Source of the DNA: Thermoanaerobacterales bacterium UBA4880
Lineage (GTDB): Bacteria > Bacillota > Thermoanaerobacteria > Thermoanaerobacterales > UBA4877
Direction of reading: 5' to 3'
Assembly: GCA_002399285.1 (NCBI GenBank)
Contig: DHDI01000026.1
Coordinates: 1-26,214 of the forward strand
DNA: 26,214 nucleotides
The notes beneath the pieces are model-generated. The model saw only the letters and a list, made by a program, of their open reading frames with translations. It was not told where the DNA came from and did not search any database. How positions within the stretch are numbered: position 1 is the first letter of the stretch; each line of letters begins with the position of its first letter. Positions 11,645-20,337 of this stretch are shown piece by piece. The position numbers and the translations under genes are program-made.

Positions 11645-12666
11645 TTAATAAGCTCAATTATCCTGCGTGCCGCCCCTTCGTCTATTACTAAATTCTCCGG
11701 CGGCATAGCCCTGCACGAAGCCAGTATGGCTTCACTCTTTGCAGTCCCGCCGGATATTGCCAGCTTGTGCGTTACTTTTGACATCTCGCCTAAGTTCATG
11801 CTTATTGTACCCGTCGTATATACAATTTCTCCATTTATATTGAAATAATACCCCATCGTTTCCGCAACCGCGCCCACGTTTTCCAGAAGTTTCATGGTCT
11901 CTTCATCTAAATTTCTGCGGGCAGCCATTACATCCGCTCTGCCAATGCCATATATGAGGATATCTGCCTTTTTAACCAAATCAATAACCTCTTTGATCCT
12001 TTGTTCCTGTAATAATACCTTAAGTGAGCCGGCGCTTATATCGTCGGGAATGTTGAGAAATTGATAGTTTGCATTCATTTTTTTGCTGAGCACTGCTGTA
12101 ATAGTATTTGCCTGAAACTCAACCTCTCTGCCCAGACCTCCTCGGGCAGGCACCACAGTCAAACCGTCGTACTGTTTATCCAAGGTGAATACATCGGACA
12201 TGGCCGCAATGGCAGACCCACCCGCAACAGCCAAAACCATATTATCGTTGATCATATCCGTTAAAATGGTCGCTGCCTTTTTACCCATTTCATTCAAAAG
12301 AGAATGGTTTTTATCCACATCACCCGGTACAATGGCTACATTCCCAATGCTGAGTTTTTGCTGCAAATAATTCTCTGGTTCAGACAGTCCTTTGAGATCA
12401 TGAACAAAAGTCCTCAGCGTTTCCAAAACCTCTTCTCCGTCTCCGGTCACTCTCATACCTTCGGCAGAGATCGTCAACAGCCCTTGAGATTTTAATATAT
12501 TTACCTCGTCTCTTATCACCCTTTCGGTCATGCCCGTTATTGAGCTGAGCATTCTCCTACCCACGGGTTGATTATAAAAAACAGTATAGAGTATGTAGTA
12601 CCTCTTCTCCGCAACTTCAACCAACTCCGGCAGAATCCTCTTTTCCATTTCAACAAGATAATTCAT
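11635..12666 (-). CDS. cggR: Central glycolytic genes regulator CggR (SorC family)
   Basis: Sugar-phosphate-responsive repressor of the gap operon; in Bacillus, fructose-1,6-bisphosphate releases it from DNA. The 343 residues show an N-terminal winged helix-turn-helix (about 25-70, with VGRRMLSSITGMTERVIRDE) and a C-terminal SorC sugar-binding domain (about 90-340) with AVAGGSAIAAMSDV and TVVPARGGLG. Identity as CggR, not another SorC protein, rests on its place directly before gap-pgk-tpiA-gpmI-eno. The ATG at 12666 has GGGGGA upstream. A CggR-like operator (12671-12695) overlaps this ribosome site, so the gene probably represses itself and the whole operon. Confidence 0.93.
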
Positions 12667-12670
12667 ATTT

Positions 12671-12695
12671 GTCCCCCGTGGTCTTTAAATGTCCC
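12671..12695 (-). promoter_or_regulatory. Putative CggR operator
   Basis: On the minus strand two direct GGGAC repeats begin exactly 20 nt apart (12695 and 12675). The first reads GGGACATTTAAAGACC. The Bacillus subtilis CggR operator, as I remember it, has CGGGAC repeats with the same 20-bp period and an inner half resembling TGTCC. The second repeat is part of the cggR Shine-Dalgarno site. Possible promoters are a -10 TATAAC at 12705-12700 lacking a good -35, or TTGTTT (12712-12707), 17 nt and TTTAAA (12689-12684); I cannot choose between them. Confidence 0.6.
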
Positions 12696-12700
12696 TATTG

Positions 12701-12745
12701 TTATAAAAACAACCCTCATCTATATTTTATATCAAGATGAGGGTT
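12701..12745 (-). terminator. Intrinsic terminator after rpoN
   Basis: An 11-bp perfect stem (arms 12745-12735 and 12721-12711, AACCCTCATCT with AGATGAGGGTT), a 13-nt loop, then GTTTTTATAA. It lies 20 nt after the rpoN stop on the same strand and separates rpoN from the cggR operon. Confidence 0.85.
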
Positions 12746-12764
12746 AGCACAATACCATAAATTT

Positions 12765-14108
12765 TTAATCAAACCTTTTCCTTCTATTTGAGGACGGAAT
12801 TTCAAGTTCTTCCCTATATTTGGCAACCGTACGCCGCGAGATCTCAACCCCTTTATCCTTAAGCATTTCGGTTATCGCAAGATCGCTCAATGGAGAATGC
12901 TGATCCTCCTTGGCTATAAATCCGGATATCATGCTCTTGACCGATCCAGAAGAAACTACGCCTTCATCATTCGTTACACCGTTTGTAAAGAAAAACTTGA
13001 GCTCATATATCCCATTGGGGGTATCAACATACTTCCCATTAGTTGCCCTGCTGACAGTGGATTCATGTATTCCGCATGTCTTTGCTATTTGTTTTAAAGT
13101 CAACGGTTTTAACCCATTTATTCCAACGTCAAAAAAACCGCTTTGATACTCGACAATAGCCTTAACAACATTATAAAGCGTATTTTTTCTCTGTTCTATA
13201 TTTTTGATAAGCCAAAATGCCGATTGAAACTTTTTATTTAGATATCTAAATTCCTCTGAACCTCTGCCGTTGTTCTGCAATAGCTGGCTGTAAAATTTAT
13301 TGATATGAAGTCTCGGTATATCGCCGTCGTTAATGATGATCTCAAATTTATCTTCAGACTTTCTGACAAAGGCATCCGGCACAACATAGTGCATGTCATT
13401 GTAATCGGAAAAATTACAGCCCGGCCGAGGATTCAAGGTCTTTAAAATATCGATCATATGTTGGACCTTCAATACATCAATATCCATCTTTCGTGCTATT
13501 TGGGTCAGTTTGTTCTCGCCCACATCCTTAAGGTGGTATTCGACCAAATTCTTAAGATCATCATCTAAAATGCCTTTTACCTTTAACTGCAAAAGAAGGC
13601 ACTCCTTAAGATCTCTGGCGCCTACTCCCGGGGGATCGAATTCCTGTATTGTCTCCAAAGCCTGTTCGACAACACACATATCCTCATTGACACTTGCTGC
13701 AAGCTCCTTCAAAGGAATATTGAGGTAACCGTTTGCATCAAGACTGTCAATAATATACTCACAAACCCGCTTAGTCCTAACAGCGACAGGAGTTATATGC
13801 AGCTGAAACATCAGATGTTCCCGCAGAGAAGTTCGCGTCGGTACAAAACTCTCCAGTGAAATTTCCTCATTTTCGTCATTATATTCATTATCTTCAGGCA
13901 CGTCACGGTTAATATATTCATTCCATTCGATGATATCTGTTCCTTCATACTCAGAAGTCTCAAGCATGGGATTCAACTCCATCTGCTCCTCTAAATATTG
14001 GCATAAGTCCGCGACGTTAAGCTGCAAGATATTTAAGGCCTGCCTAAGTTCAGGGGTCATTGTGAGTTTCTGTGTTTGATTTAATATGAGATTTAAATCT
14101 AAAGCCAT
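12765..14108 (-). CDS. rpoN: RNA polymerase sigma-54 factor
   Basis: Alternative sigma factor that needs an AAA+ enhancer-binding activator; it recognises -24/-12 promoters. The 447 residues show region I at the N-terminus (QTQKLTMTPELRQALNILQL), an acidic region II (about 50-90), the core-binding region III, a helix-turn-helix near LKQIAKTCGIHESTVSRATN, and the C-terminal RpoN box SRRTVAKYREEL. The start ATG has GGGGG upstream. It stands alone between two terminators but next to cggR, an order I recall from other clostridia (also called sigL in Bacillus). No sigma-54 activator is encoded in this window, so its regulon cannot be inferred. Confidence 0.98.
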   Translation of the reverse strand: MALDLNLILNQTQKLTMTPELRQALNILQLNVADLCQYLEEQMELNPMLETSEYEGTDIIEWNEYINRDVPEDNEYNDENEEISLESFVPTRTSLREHLMFQLHITPVAVRTKRVCEYIIDSLDANGYLNIPLKELAASVNEDMCVVEQALETIQEFDPPGVGARDLKECLLLQLKVKGILDDDLKNLVEYHLKDVGENKLTQIARKMDIDVLKVQHMIDILKTLNPRPGCNFSDYNDMHYVVPDAFVRKSEDKFEIIINDGDIPRLHINKFYSQLLQNNGRGSEEFRYLNKKFQSAFWLIKNIEQRKNTLYNVVKAIVEYQSGFFDVGINGLKPLTLKQIAKTCGIHESTVSRATNGKYVDTPNGIYELKFFFTNGVTNDEGVVSSGSVKSMISGFIAKEDQHSPLSDLAITEMLKDKGVEISRRTVAKYREELEIPSSNRRKRFD

Positions 14109-14135
14109 AAATACCCCCGCCCTCTAAATTTATTT

Positions 14136-14141
14136 ATTATA
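14136..14141 (-). promoter_or_regulatory. Possible rpoN -10 element
   Basis: A perfect TATAAT on the minus strand, 27 nt before the rpoN start, but without a recognisable -35 at 16-18 nt. It is the only candidate in the spacer between the deoC stem-loop and rpoN. Confidence 0.35.
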
Positions 14142-14170
14142 TAATCTCTGTAAATATAATAAACCCTTTT

Positions 14171-14214
14171 TTATAATAATGATAGGGTAAATATATTCCC
14201 TATCATTATTATAA
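14171..14214 (-). terminator. 17-bp inverted repeat at the deoC stop codon
   Basis: Perfect arms TTATAATAATGATAGGG (14171-14187) and its complement (14198-14214) around a 10-nt AT-rich loop. The deoC TAA (14211-14209) lies inside the first minus-strand arm. It probably ends the nucleoside operon, but no T-run follows on the minus strand (AAAAGGG follows instead), so it may act as an mRNA end-protecting hairpin. Its perfect symmetry also allows a protein-binding site. Confidence 0.6.
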
Positions 14215-14880
14215 CTCATTTATTAATTTTATGCCAGAACTTGTACCTATTCTGTTTGCACCGGCTTCGATCATTTCCATCGCGGTCTTTAAATCCCTTA
14301 TCCCTCCCGAAGCTTTAACGCCTATATCCGGTCCGACCGCATCCCGCATAAGTCTTACATCTTCTTTTTTGGCGCCGCTTGTGGAAAATCCCGTACTGGT
14401 CTTAACAAAATCCGCATTTGCCTTAACGGCAATATCGCAGGCTCTTTTTTTATTTTCGCTATTCAAAAGGCATGTTTCAAGTATCACCTTTATTATGACG
14501 TCTGCTTTTCTGTTTTTAGATTCCTCAACCACCCTTTTAATGTCATTATATACATAATCATAGTTTCCGCTTTTAAGCCTGCCTATATTGATCACCATAT
14601 CCAGTTCCCCTGCGCCCTGAACTATGGCCTCCCCTGCCTCTTGCACCTTGGTATTCGCAGTGGCAGCCCCGAGAGGAAAACCTATTACCGTACATATCTT
14701 TACCTGAGTGTCATTCAAAATTTGATTAGCCAGATCCACATAGGAAGGATTGACGCAGACCGAATGAAAATTATACTCGATCGCTTCACAGCAGAGTTTC
14801 TTTATATCCTCCTCCCTTGCCTCGGGCTTTAAGAGAGTATGGTCTATCATAGACGCCAGTTTTTCCTTCGTTATCTCCAT
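14209..14880 (-). CDS. deoC: Deoxyribose-phosphate aldolase
   Basis: Class I aldolase that splits 2-deoxyribose-5-phosphate into glyceraldehyde-3-phosphate and acetaldehyde. The 223 residues contain IDHTLLKPEA at the N-terminus, VCVNPSYV, CTVIGFPLGA, the lysine of VIIKVILET, the Schiff-base lysine in ADFVKTSTGF, and VKASGGIRD. The start has GAGGTG 8 nt upstream inside the end of pdp, from which it is separated by 6 nt. It is the last gene of the nucleoside cluster and delivers its product to the gap-tpiA operon downstream. Confidence 0.98.
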   Translation of the reverse strand: MEITKEKLASMIDHTLLKPEAREEDIKKLCCEAIEYNFHSVCVNPSYVDLANQILNDTQVKICTVIGFPLGAATANTKVQEAGEAIVQGAGELDMVINIGRLKSGNYDYVYNDIKRVVEESKNRKADVIIKVILETCLLNSENKKRACDIAVKANADFVKTSTGFSTSGAKKEDVRLMRDAVGPDIGVKASGGIRDLKTAMEMIEAGANRIGTSSGIKLINEL

Positions 14881-14886
14881 GTTATA

Positions 14887-16221
14887 TCACCTCTTATTAT
14901 ATGGTTCGATACCTTCTTTAGAAATCAGTGAATAGATAAGTTCAGGTCTTTCAACAAATTCTTCAGATGTCTTGATCGAGCTTAAAATGTCAGGTAAAAC
15001 TCCGTTTAATCTTTGCTCATCGTTGGCATACACCGTAGCTATCACTTCGCCTTTACGGACAAGATCCCCAACCTTCTTGTTGAGCATAATCCCGACGGAA
15101 AGGTCGACAACGTCATCCTTAGTCGCTCGTCCCGCGCCAAGTCTCATGGCACATAGACCAAGTTCCTCCGCATGGAGTGAAGATACGTAAACATCTTTAT
15201 CCGCTTTTATTTCATTCCTTATCCTTGCCTGCGGCAAAAGTGAATAATCCTCCAAGGCCTCACAGTTTCCGCCCTGTGCTTTCACCATCTCCTTTAGCTT
15301 GCCAAAACCGCTCCCTGACTTAAGTGCATCCTGCAGCATACAAACCGCTTCTCTTCTGTTTGCTGCTGCGCCTGCCAGTATAAGCATGTAGCTCCCCAGA
15401 AACAGACATACGTCAAGCAGGTCTTTACAGCCGTTTCCCTTAAGCGTTTCACAAGCTTCTATCACTTCCAGTGAATTACCTATGGCCAGGCCAAGCGGTT
15501 GATTCATGTCCGTTATTGCCGCCACCGTCCTCTTTCCGGCGTTTTCCCCTATATCGACCATAATTTCAGCCAACTTGACGGCATCTTCATAGTCCTTCAT
15601 AAAAGCACCCTCGCCGACCTTTACGTCCAATACGATGGCATCCGCCCCACCGGCCAACTTTTTGCTCATTATGGAGCTAGCGATAAGAGGTATTATATCG
15701 ACCGCCGCCGTCACGTCTCTCAGGGCATACAGTTTCTTATCGGCGGGAGCCAAATCCTCCGTCTGACCTATGACGGCCAGGCCGACCCTGTTCACATTAT
15801 TGATAAACTCATCCATTGGCAGAGAAACTCTCATCCCAGGTATAGATTCAAGCTTATCCAGTGTTCCGCCGGTATGACCCAGTCCCCTTCCCGACATCTT
15901 GGCAACGGGCGCTCCGCACGCCGCCACCAAAGGCGCCAGCACCAGAGTAGTCGTATCGGCCACGCCCCCGGTACTATGCTTGTCGACCTTAACACCATTG
16001 ATAGCAGAAAGATCGGCCATTTTACCTGATTTAGCCATGGCAATAGTAAGGTCGGCCGTTTCCACGTTGCTCATGCCTGAAAAATAGATGGCCATTATCA
16101 GGGCAGACATTTGATAATCGGGTATATCACCGTCGGTATATCCATTTATTATATATTCGATCTCATTCTTATCAAATGTACCCCCGTCTCTCTTCTTTTT
16201 TATTAGATCTACCATCCTCAC
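14887..16221 (-). CDS. pdp: Pyrimidine-nucleoside phosphorylase
   Basis: Phosphorolysis of uridine, deoxyuridine or thymidine to base and (deoxy)ribose-1-phosphate. The 444 residues have the N-terminal helical domain ([27 protein letters not shown]), the glycine-rich phosphate loop [15 protein letters not shown], the family signature in [18 protein letters not shown], and a C-terminal alpha/beta domain ending KEGIEPY. A thymidine phosphorylase (deoA) is the alternative; the Firmicute context favours the broad pyrimidine enzyme. The start is GTG at 16221 with GAGGTG 7 nt upstream; it overlaps the deoB stop (GTGA), so the two are translationally coupled. An ATG two codons later has no proper ribosome site. 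Confidence 0.95.
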   Translation of the reverse strand: MRMVDLIKKKRDGGTFDKNEIEYIINGYTDGDIPDYQMSALIMAIYFSGMSNVETADLTIAMAKSGKMADLSAINGVKVDKHSTGGVADTTTLVLAPLVAACGAPVAKMSGRGLGHTGGTLDKLESIPGMRVSLPMDEFINNVNRVGLAVIGQTEDLAPADKKLYALRDVTAAVDIIPLIASSIMSKKLAGGADAIVLDVKVGEGAFMKDYEDAVKLAEIMVDIGENAGKRTVAAITDMNQPLGLAIGNSLEVIEACETLKGNGCKDLLDVCLFLGSYMLILAGAAANRREAVCMLQDALKSGSGFGKLKEMVKAQGGNCEALEDYSLLPQARIRNEIKADKDVYVSSLHAEELGLCAMRLGAGRATKDDVVDLSVGIMLNKKVGDLVRKGEVIATVYANDEQRLNGVLPDILSSIKTSEEFVERPELIYSLISKEGIEPYNKR

Positions 16222-17402
16222 GACCTGTCACCTCTTATTTTTTCAAGAAAGCTGCCGCCGTGTGCAAAAGGCGAAAGTCCAAAGTTTTCAGCCACAGTCT
16301 GCGCAATATCCGAAAATGTATCCCTGATCCCGAGAGAAGTGCCCGTCTCGTTTGAGGGCGTATATACCAAAAGCGGTACGTACTCCCGCGAATGGTCGGT
16401 ACTTTCAGTAGTCGGATCGCATCCGTGATCAGCCGTTATCATCAACACATCCCGTTCCTTCATACTAGCCATAATGTCGGGCAGGACGTCGTCGAATTCC
16501 TTTAAGGCCTGCGCATATCCTTTTACATTGTTCCTGTGACCGTATAGCGTATCAAAGTCCACAAGATTTGTAAAAATCATGCCTCTTTTTAGAACGTCCA
16601 TATAATCCAGAGTCGCTTTTATGCCGTCGCGGTTATTCCCGGTATGATTGCTTACCGATATGCCCCTGTGCGCAAAGATGTCTTCGATCTTACCCACCGC
16701 ATAAACTTCAAGCCCGCCGGCAATCATTTTATCCAATATGGTATCTCCAGGCGGAACAAGAGAAAAGTCCCTCCTGCGTTCCGTCCTGACAAAGTTCCCT
16801 GGAGTCCCCACAAAAGGACGCGCGATTATTCTGCCGACGGCATGTTTCCCAGTCATTATTTCTCTCGCTATACGGCACATCTCATACAATCTGTCCAAAG
16901 GCACGACGTCCTCATGCGCGGCGATCTGAAAGACGCTGTCTGCGGAAGTATACACTATGGGATACCCGGTCCTGATATGCTCCTCACCCAGCTCCTTAAT
17001 TATTTCCGTACCCGATGCCGCCTTATTGCCTATTACCTTTGTGCCTATCTTCTCTTCAAAAGCGTCTATGACCTCATCCGGGAAACCGCCGGGGTATGTC
17101 GGAAACGGATCCTTCAACCAGACGCCTGCAATTTCCCAATGTCCGGTCGTGGTATCCTTACCGGCAGACTTCTCCGCCATCTTCCCATAAAATCCTATGG
17201 GTTCGCTGACCGCAGGCACGCTGCTCAGCGGTTCTATATTGCCCAGTCCCAGCCTGCCCATATTGAGCAGCTTGACCCCCGTAGCCGCACTTATATGCCC
17301 TATCGTGTCGGAACCCTCGTCGCCAAACAATCCGGCATCCGGCAATTCTCCTATCCCAACACTGTCCAATACGATCAGAATCGCCCTATCGAAATAGCCC
17401 AT
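16218..17402 (-). CDS. deoB: Phosphopentomutase
   Basis: Converts (deoxy)ribose-1-phosphate to the 5-phosphate, linking nucleoside phosphorolysis to DeoC or the pentose-phosphate pathway. The 394 residues have the alkaline-phosphatase-fold metal sites [13 protein letters not shown], the phosphothreonine region [23 protein letters not shown] and [20 protein letters not shown]. The ATG at 17402 has GGGGTG 5 nt upstream; an ATG at 17420 would add six residues without a ribosome site. It overlaps pdp by 4 nt and is preceded by a 70-nt spacer after the GntR gene. Confidence 0.98.
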   Translation of the reverse strand: MGYFDRAILIVLDSVGIGELPDAGLFGDEGSDTIGHISAATGVKLLNMGRLGLGNIEPLSSVPAVSEPIGFYGKMAEKSAGKDTTTGHWEIAGVWLKDPFPTYPGGFPDEVIDAFEEKIGTKVIGNKAASGTEIIKELGEEHIRTGYPIVYTSADSVFQIAAHEDVVPLDRLYEMCRIAREIMTGKHAVGRIIARPFVGTPGNFVRTERRRDFSLVPPGDTILDKMIAGGLEVYAVGKIEDIFAHRGISVSNHTGNNRDGIKATLDYMDVLKRGMIFTNLVDFDTLYGHRNNVKGYAQALKEFDDVLPDIMASMKERDVLMITADHGCDPTTESTDHSREYVPLLVYTPSNETGTSLGIRDTFSDIAQTVAENFGLSPFAHGGSFLEKIRGDRS

Positions 17403-17451
17403 CAAAGCACCCCATTTCATATGAATATAACAGCGCGTAAAAATAATTAGG

Positions 17452-17475
17452 AACGACCTGTAAAATCAGTCGTTA
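17452..17475 (-). terminator. Bulged stem-loop at the gntR stop codon
   Basis: On the minus strand AACGACTG pairs with CAGGTCGTT (one bulged base) around a 6-nt loop; the gntR TAA overlaps the arm and CCTAATTATTTTTAC follows. It is a weak, possibly leaky terminator between gntR and deoB. Confidence 0.4.
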
Positions 17476-18201
17476 AACCCTTTTTCTTAAAACATAAAAT
17501 CTAAATTTATCCGGCTTAAAGAAATTGGAAGAATAAAGAATTGCCCTGTCATCCTGATCATAATGTACCTGATTTAACAGTAAGATAGCATGGTTTTTCC
17601 CCAGTCCCAGCTTTTTAGACGCCACCGGGTGATAGTTGATAGGTATAATATCGGAAACGGCATACGCGATCCTTATATTGTACTTTTCCTCAAGCAATCT
17701 AAAAAGAGACTGCGAAAATATATCCATATCCTCGCCCAATATCTTTACCGGTATTCTGTCTATACAGTATACCATTGATTCACCGTCAGCGGTCCTGACT
17801 CTTTCGATCCTGTATATCAACTCGTTTTTCTCAATGCAAAGCTTTTCGGATTCCTCTTTGTCAGATGGCAAAATACTTATGGAAAGACCTGTAGTTCCCG
17901 CCGACATTCCTTCCCTCTCTATGGCGGTAGTCACGCTGAAAAGCTCTTCAATTCCGCTCTCGATCACGGCGCGGCTCCTTACAAAGGTACCTACACCCTG
18001 TTGTTTTGTGATCAGGTTTTCTTCTTCAAGTACCCTCAGAGCTTCTCTCAAAGTCATTCTGCTTATGCCGAATTCCTTGGAAAGCTTTGCTTCCGACGGC
18101 AGTTTTTCACCGGGCGGCCAGGTCCCGTCTTTAATAAACTCTTCCATCTTTTTTAACGCAAGATCATATAAAGGTGTTCTCTCACCTTGTATCAAGCCCA
18201 T
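17473..18201 (-). CDS. GntR-family regulator with UTRA domain (HutC type)
   Basis: Ligand-responsive DNA-binding protein. The 242 residues have an N-terminal winged helix (about 8-75: PLYDLALKKMEEFIKDG, LPSEAKLSKEFGISRMTLREALRVLEEE, QQGVGTFV) and a C-terminal UTRA effector domain (about 95-240) ending SSNFFKPDKFRFYVLRKR. Its place between nucleoside permeases and deoB suggests that it controls this cluster in response to a nucleoside or (deoxy)ribose phosphate; that is inference. The ATG has GGTGAT 7 nt upstream. A candidate operator palindrome lies at 23151-23166 before bmpA. The usual deo regulators (DeoR in Bacillus, SorC family) are not seen here. Confidence 0.9.
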   Translation of the reverse strand: MGLIQGERTPLYDLALKKMEEFIKDGTWPPGEKLPSEAKLSKEFGISRMTLREALRVLEEENLITKQQGVGTFVRSRAVIESGIEELFSVTTAIEREGMSAGTTGLSISILPSDKEESEKLCIEKNELIYRIERVRTADGESMVYCIDRIPVKILGEDMDIFSQSLFRLLEEKYNIRIAYAVSDIIPINYHPVASKKLGLGKNHAILLLNQVHYDQDDRAILYSSNFFKPDKFRFYVLRKRV

Positions 18202-18241
18202 GAATAATCACCGCATTCTATTTATACAAATTGATATATCT

Positions 18242-19195
18242 TTAACGCGAACCTTTATCATAGGGAATGCCCTCGGCTTTCGGCGCCTGCGAATTCCTGG
18301 ATGTAAATGCCAGCACAATAAGAGTGGCTATATACGGTATCATCTTGTAGATCTCGCTCGGTATTTCCACCGCAGCCAGAAATGGTATACCGGAATAAGC
18401 CGACGCGATCGTCTTCATAAGACCGAAGAAGAAAGCTGCAAACATGATCCTAAAAGGCTTCCACTGACCGAAAATCAGCACTGCCAAGGCAAGAAATCCA
18501 TACCCTGCCACCGTTGCATTAAAGTTTGTCGATGTGGGAATTACAAACACAAGCCCCCCGATCCCACCAAGCGCGCCGGATATCGCCACGCCTATATATC
18601 TCATTTTATACACGTTGATACCGACAGAATCTGCTGCCTGTGGATGTTCACCGCATGACCTTAGTTGCAGTCCAAATTTGGTTTTGTACAAAACCACCCA
18701 AGAAACCAATAGTATGGCAAATCCTATATATGTGGTTATATAGGCATTTTTAAAAAACATATCCCCGATATAAGGTATATCTCCAAATACCGGTACCTTC
18801 TTGATCCTGAATTGATTGATAAACGGTATCTGCTGTACGGTACGGATCATCCGAGCTACGTATATGGCAAACGCCGGAGCAAACATATTTATTGCCGTAC
18901 CGCTGATTATCTGATCTGCCTTCATATTGATTGAAGCAAATGCATGCAGCAGAGAAATCAATATTCCCGATAACGCCGCTATGATTATGGCAATCAGCAA
19001 TATAGGCTGACCTGGTAATTTATCCTGAAACATATTTATAAACAAAATACTGCTGAACGCGCCGATAATCATCGTACCTTCAAGACCTACGTTTATCACA
19101 CCGCTGCGTTCAGAAAACATTGCTCCCAAGGCCACGATCAACAGCGGGATTGAGAAATACATCATCTGCTGTACGAGAAAATATACTGTTTGCAC
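18242..19195 (-). CDS. nupQ: Nucleoside ABC transporter permease, NupQ type
   Basis: Second integral-membrane subunit of a BMP-type nucleoside importer (branched-chain-permease fold). The 317 residues form about 8-10 hydrophobic segments and contain the family signature ERSGVINVGLEGTMIIGAF near the N-terminus and LRSCGEHPQAADSVGINVYK, the coupling loop that contacts the ATPase. The start is GTG at 19195 with GGGAGGAG 7 nt upstream, overlapping the end region of nupP (2 nt gap). Symbol given by homology to Bacillus nupNOPQ; guanosine or general nucleoside specificity is not proven. Confidence 0.9.
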   Translation of the reverse strand: MQTVYFLVQQMMYFSIPLLIVALGAMFSERSGVINVGLEGTMIIGAFSSILFINMFQDKLPGQPILLIAIIIAALSGILISLLHAFASINMKADQIISGTAINMFAPAFAIYVARMIRTVQQIPFINQFRIKKVPVFGDIPYIGDMFFKNAYITTYIGFAILLVSWVVLYKTKFGLQLRSCGEHPQAADSVGINVYKMRYIGVAISGALGGIGGLVFVIPTSTNFNATVAGYGFLALAVLIFGQWKPFRIMFAAFFFGLMKTIASAYSGIPFLAAVEIPSEIYKMIPYIATLIVLAFTSRNSQAPKAEGIPYDKGSR

Positions 19196-19197
19196 TC

Positions 19198-20337
19198 TTA
19201 ATCTCCTCCCGAACTTTCCTTTTCGGCTTTAACTTCTTCATTAGACTTTGCATAATACATTGATCCATGTGATCTGATAAACTCCTTGAATAGAAGAAAG
19301 AAGGCGCCAAAATATATGATTACAGATATAATTATATCGGTTATCTGCGGAACAAAGTTAAAAAGCTGCATATTAAAACCACCAACCGTAAGATATGCCA
19401 CAAAGATACCTGCAAATACAATACCGATCGCATTATTCTGCCCGAGCAGCGCAACGGGAATGCCGTTAAAACCTTCGGCTGCAAGCACATCGACCACTTC
19501 GATGCTCTTTCCGGATCCCGCCAGGTATAGCAGCGCACCTCCCAGGCCCGAAAGCGCACCGGCTATCATCATAGAAATAACAATAGTACGGTTCGAATTA
19601 ATCCCCGCATATTTAGCAGCATCTGGATTTAAACCACATGCCTTTAATTCAAAACCAAATTTAGTTTTCTCTATAAGGATATATATTATGATTCCAGCCA
19701 GGGCAGCAATAAATATGCCTGCATTTACACTGGACGGGCTGCTTCCAGCCCTGAAAATATTGTCCAATCCCATTTTAGGAAGGACCGCGGTCGCTTTGAC
19801 CGGCAGAGACTGATTCTTGAGCGAATCAAATATGGTATGGGATACAAGCACATTGACCAGATACATTCCTACATAATTCATCATTATACAGGAAATAACT
19901 ATATTGACGTTGCAAAGCGCACGCAGAATTCCCGGAATAAGTCCCCATAACGCACCGGCAAGCATAGCCATGATAAGTGCGACCATCCAATGTGTAGCGC
20001 CCGGAAGAAAAGTCCACTTTACCCCGACATAAACGGCTGCATAAGCACCCAGAATAAACTGCCCCGGCGCACCGATATTGAACTGACCTACCTTATTGGA
20101 GAAACCCACCGACAGTCCCGTCAATATAAGCGGCGTAGCAAAATAGAGTACCTGACCAAGGTTTTTCATATCTGTAAAACCGCCGAGCAGGATGGCCTTA
20201 AAACCCTCAAATGCCTGCTGTGGATTACTTATCAGAAGGACCGCTAAACCGACCAGCAGCCCGATCAGAATGGCCATAACGGAAGATGCAAAACTTTCGA
20301 CTCCCTCGCTGTTTAAAATACGCTTTAATGTTTTCAT
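19198..20337 (-). CDS. nupP: Nucleoside ABC transporter permease, NupP type
   Basis: First permease subunit of the same importer. The 379 residues have about 9-10 hydrophobic segments, the family stretch GLSVGFSNKVGQFNIGAPGQ, NVNIVISCIMMNYVGMYLVN, and the coupling loop LKACGLNPDAAKYAGIN that parallels the one in the second permease; the C-terminal tail is charged. The ATG overlaps the ATPase stop (ATGA), with GGAGT 9 nt upstream. The tight overlaps show a co-translated ATPase-permease-permease unit. Confidence 0.9.
   Translation of the reverse strand: MKTLKRILNSEGVESFASSVMAILIGLLVGLAVLLISNPQQAFEGFKAILLGGFTDMKNLGQVLYFATPLILTGLSVGFSNKVGQFNIGAPGQFILGAYAAVYVGVKWTFLPGATHWMVALIMAMLAGALWGLIPGILRALCNVNIVISCIMMNYVGMYLVNVLVSHTIFDSLKNQSLPVKATAVLPKMGLDNIFRAGSSPSSVNAGIFIAALAGIIIYILIEKTKFGFELKACGLNPDAAKYAGINSNRTIVISMMIAGALSGLGGALLYLAGSGKSIEVVDVLAAEGFNGIPVALLGQNNAIGIVFAGIFVAYLTVGGFNMQLFNFVPQITDIIISVIIYFGAFFLLFKEFIRSHGSMYYAKSNEEVKAEKESSGGD

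Noticed and set aside
16644..17450. 268-codon open frame on the plus strand
   Set aside because: Antisense to deoB, whose catalytic motifs are intact; its composition resembles a reversed coding frame and no domain is visible.
17636..18658. 340-codon open frame on the plus strand
   Set aside because: It lies antisense across gntR and nupQ, both clear family members, shows no recognisable domain, and is best read as a shadow frame.
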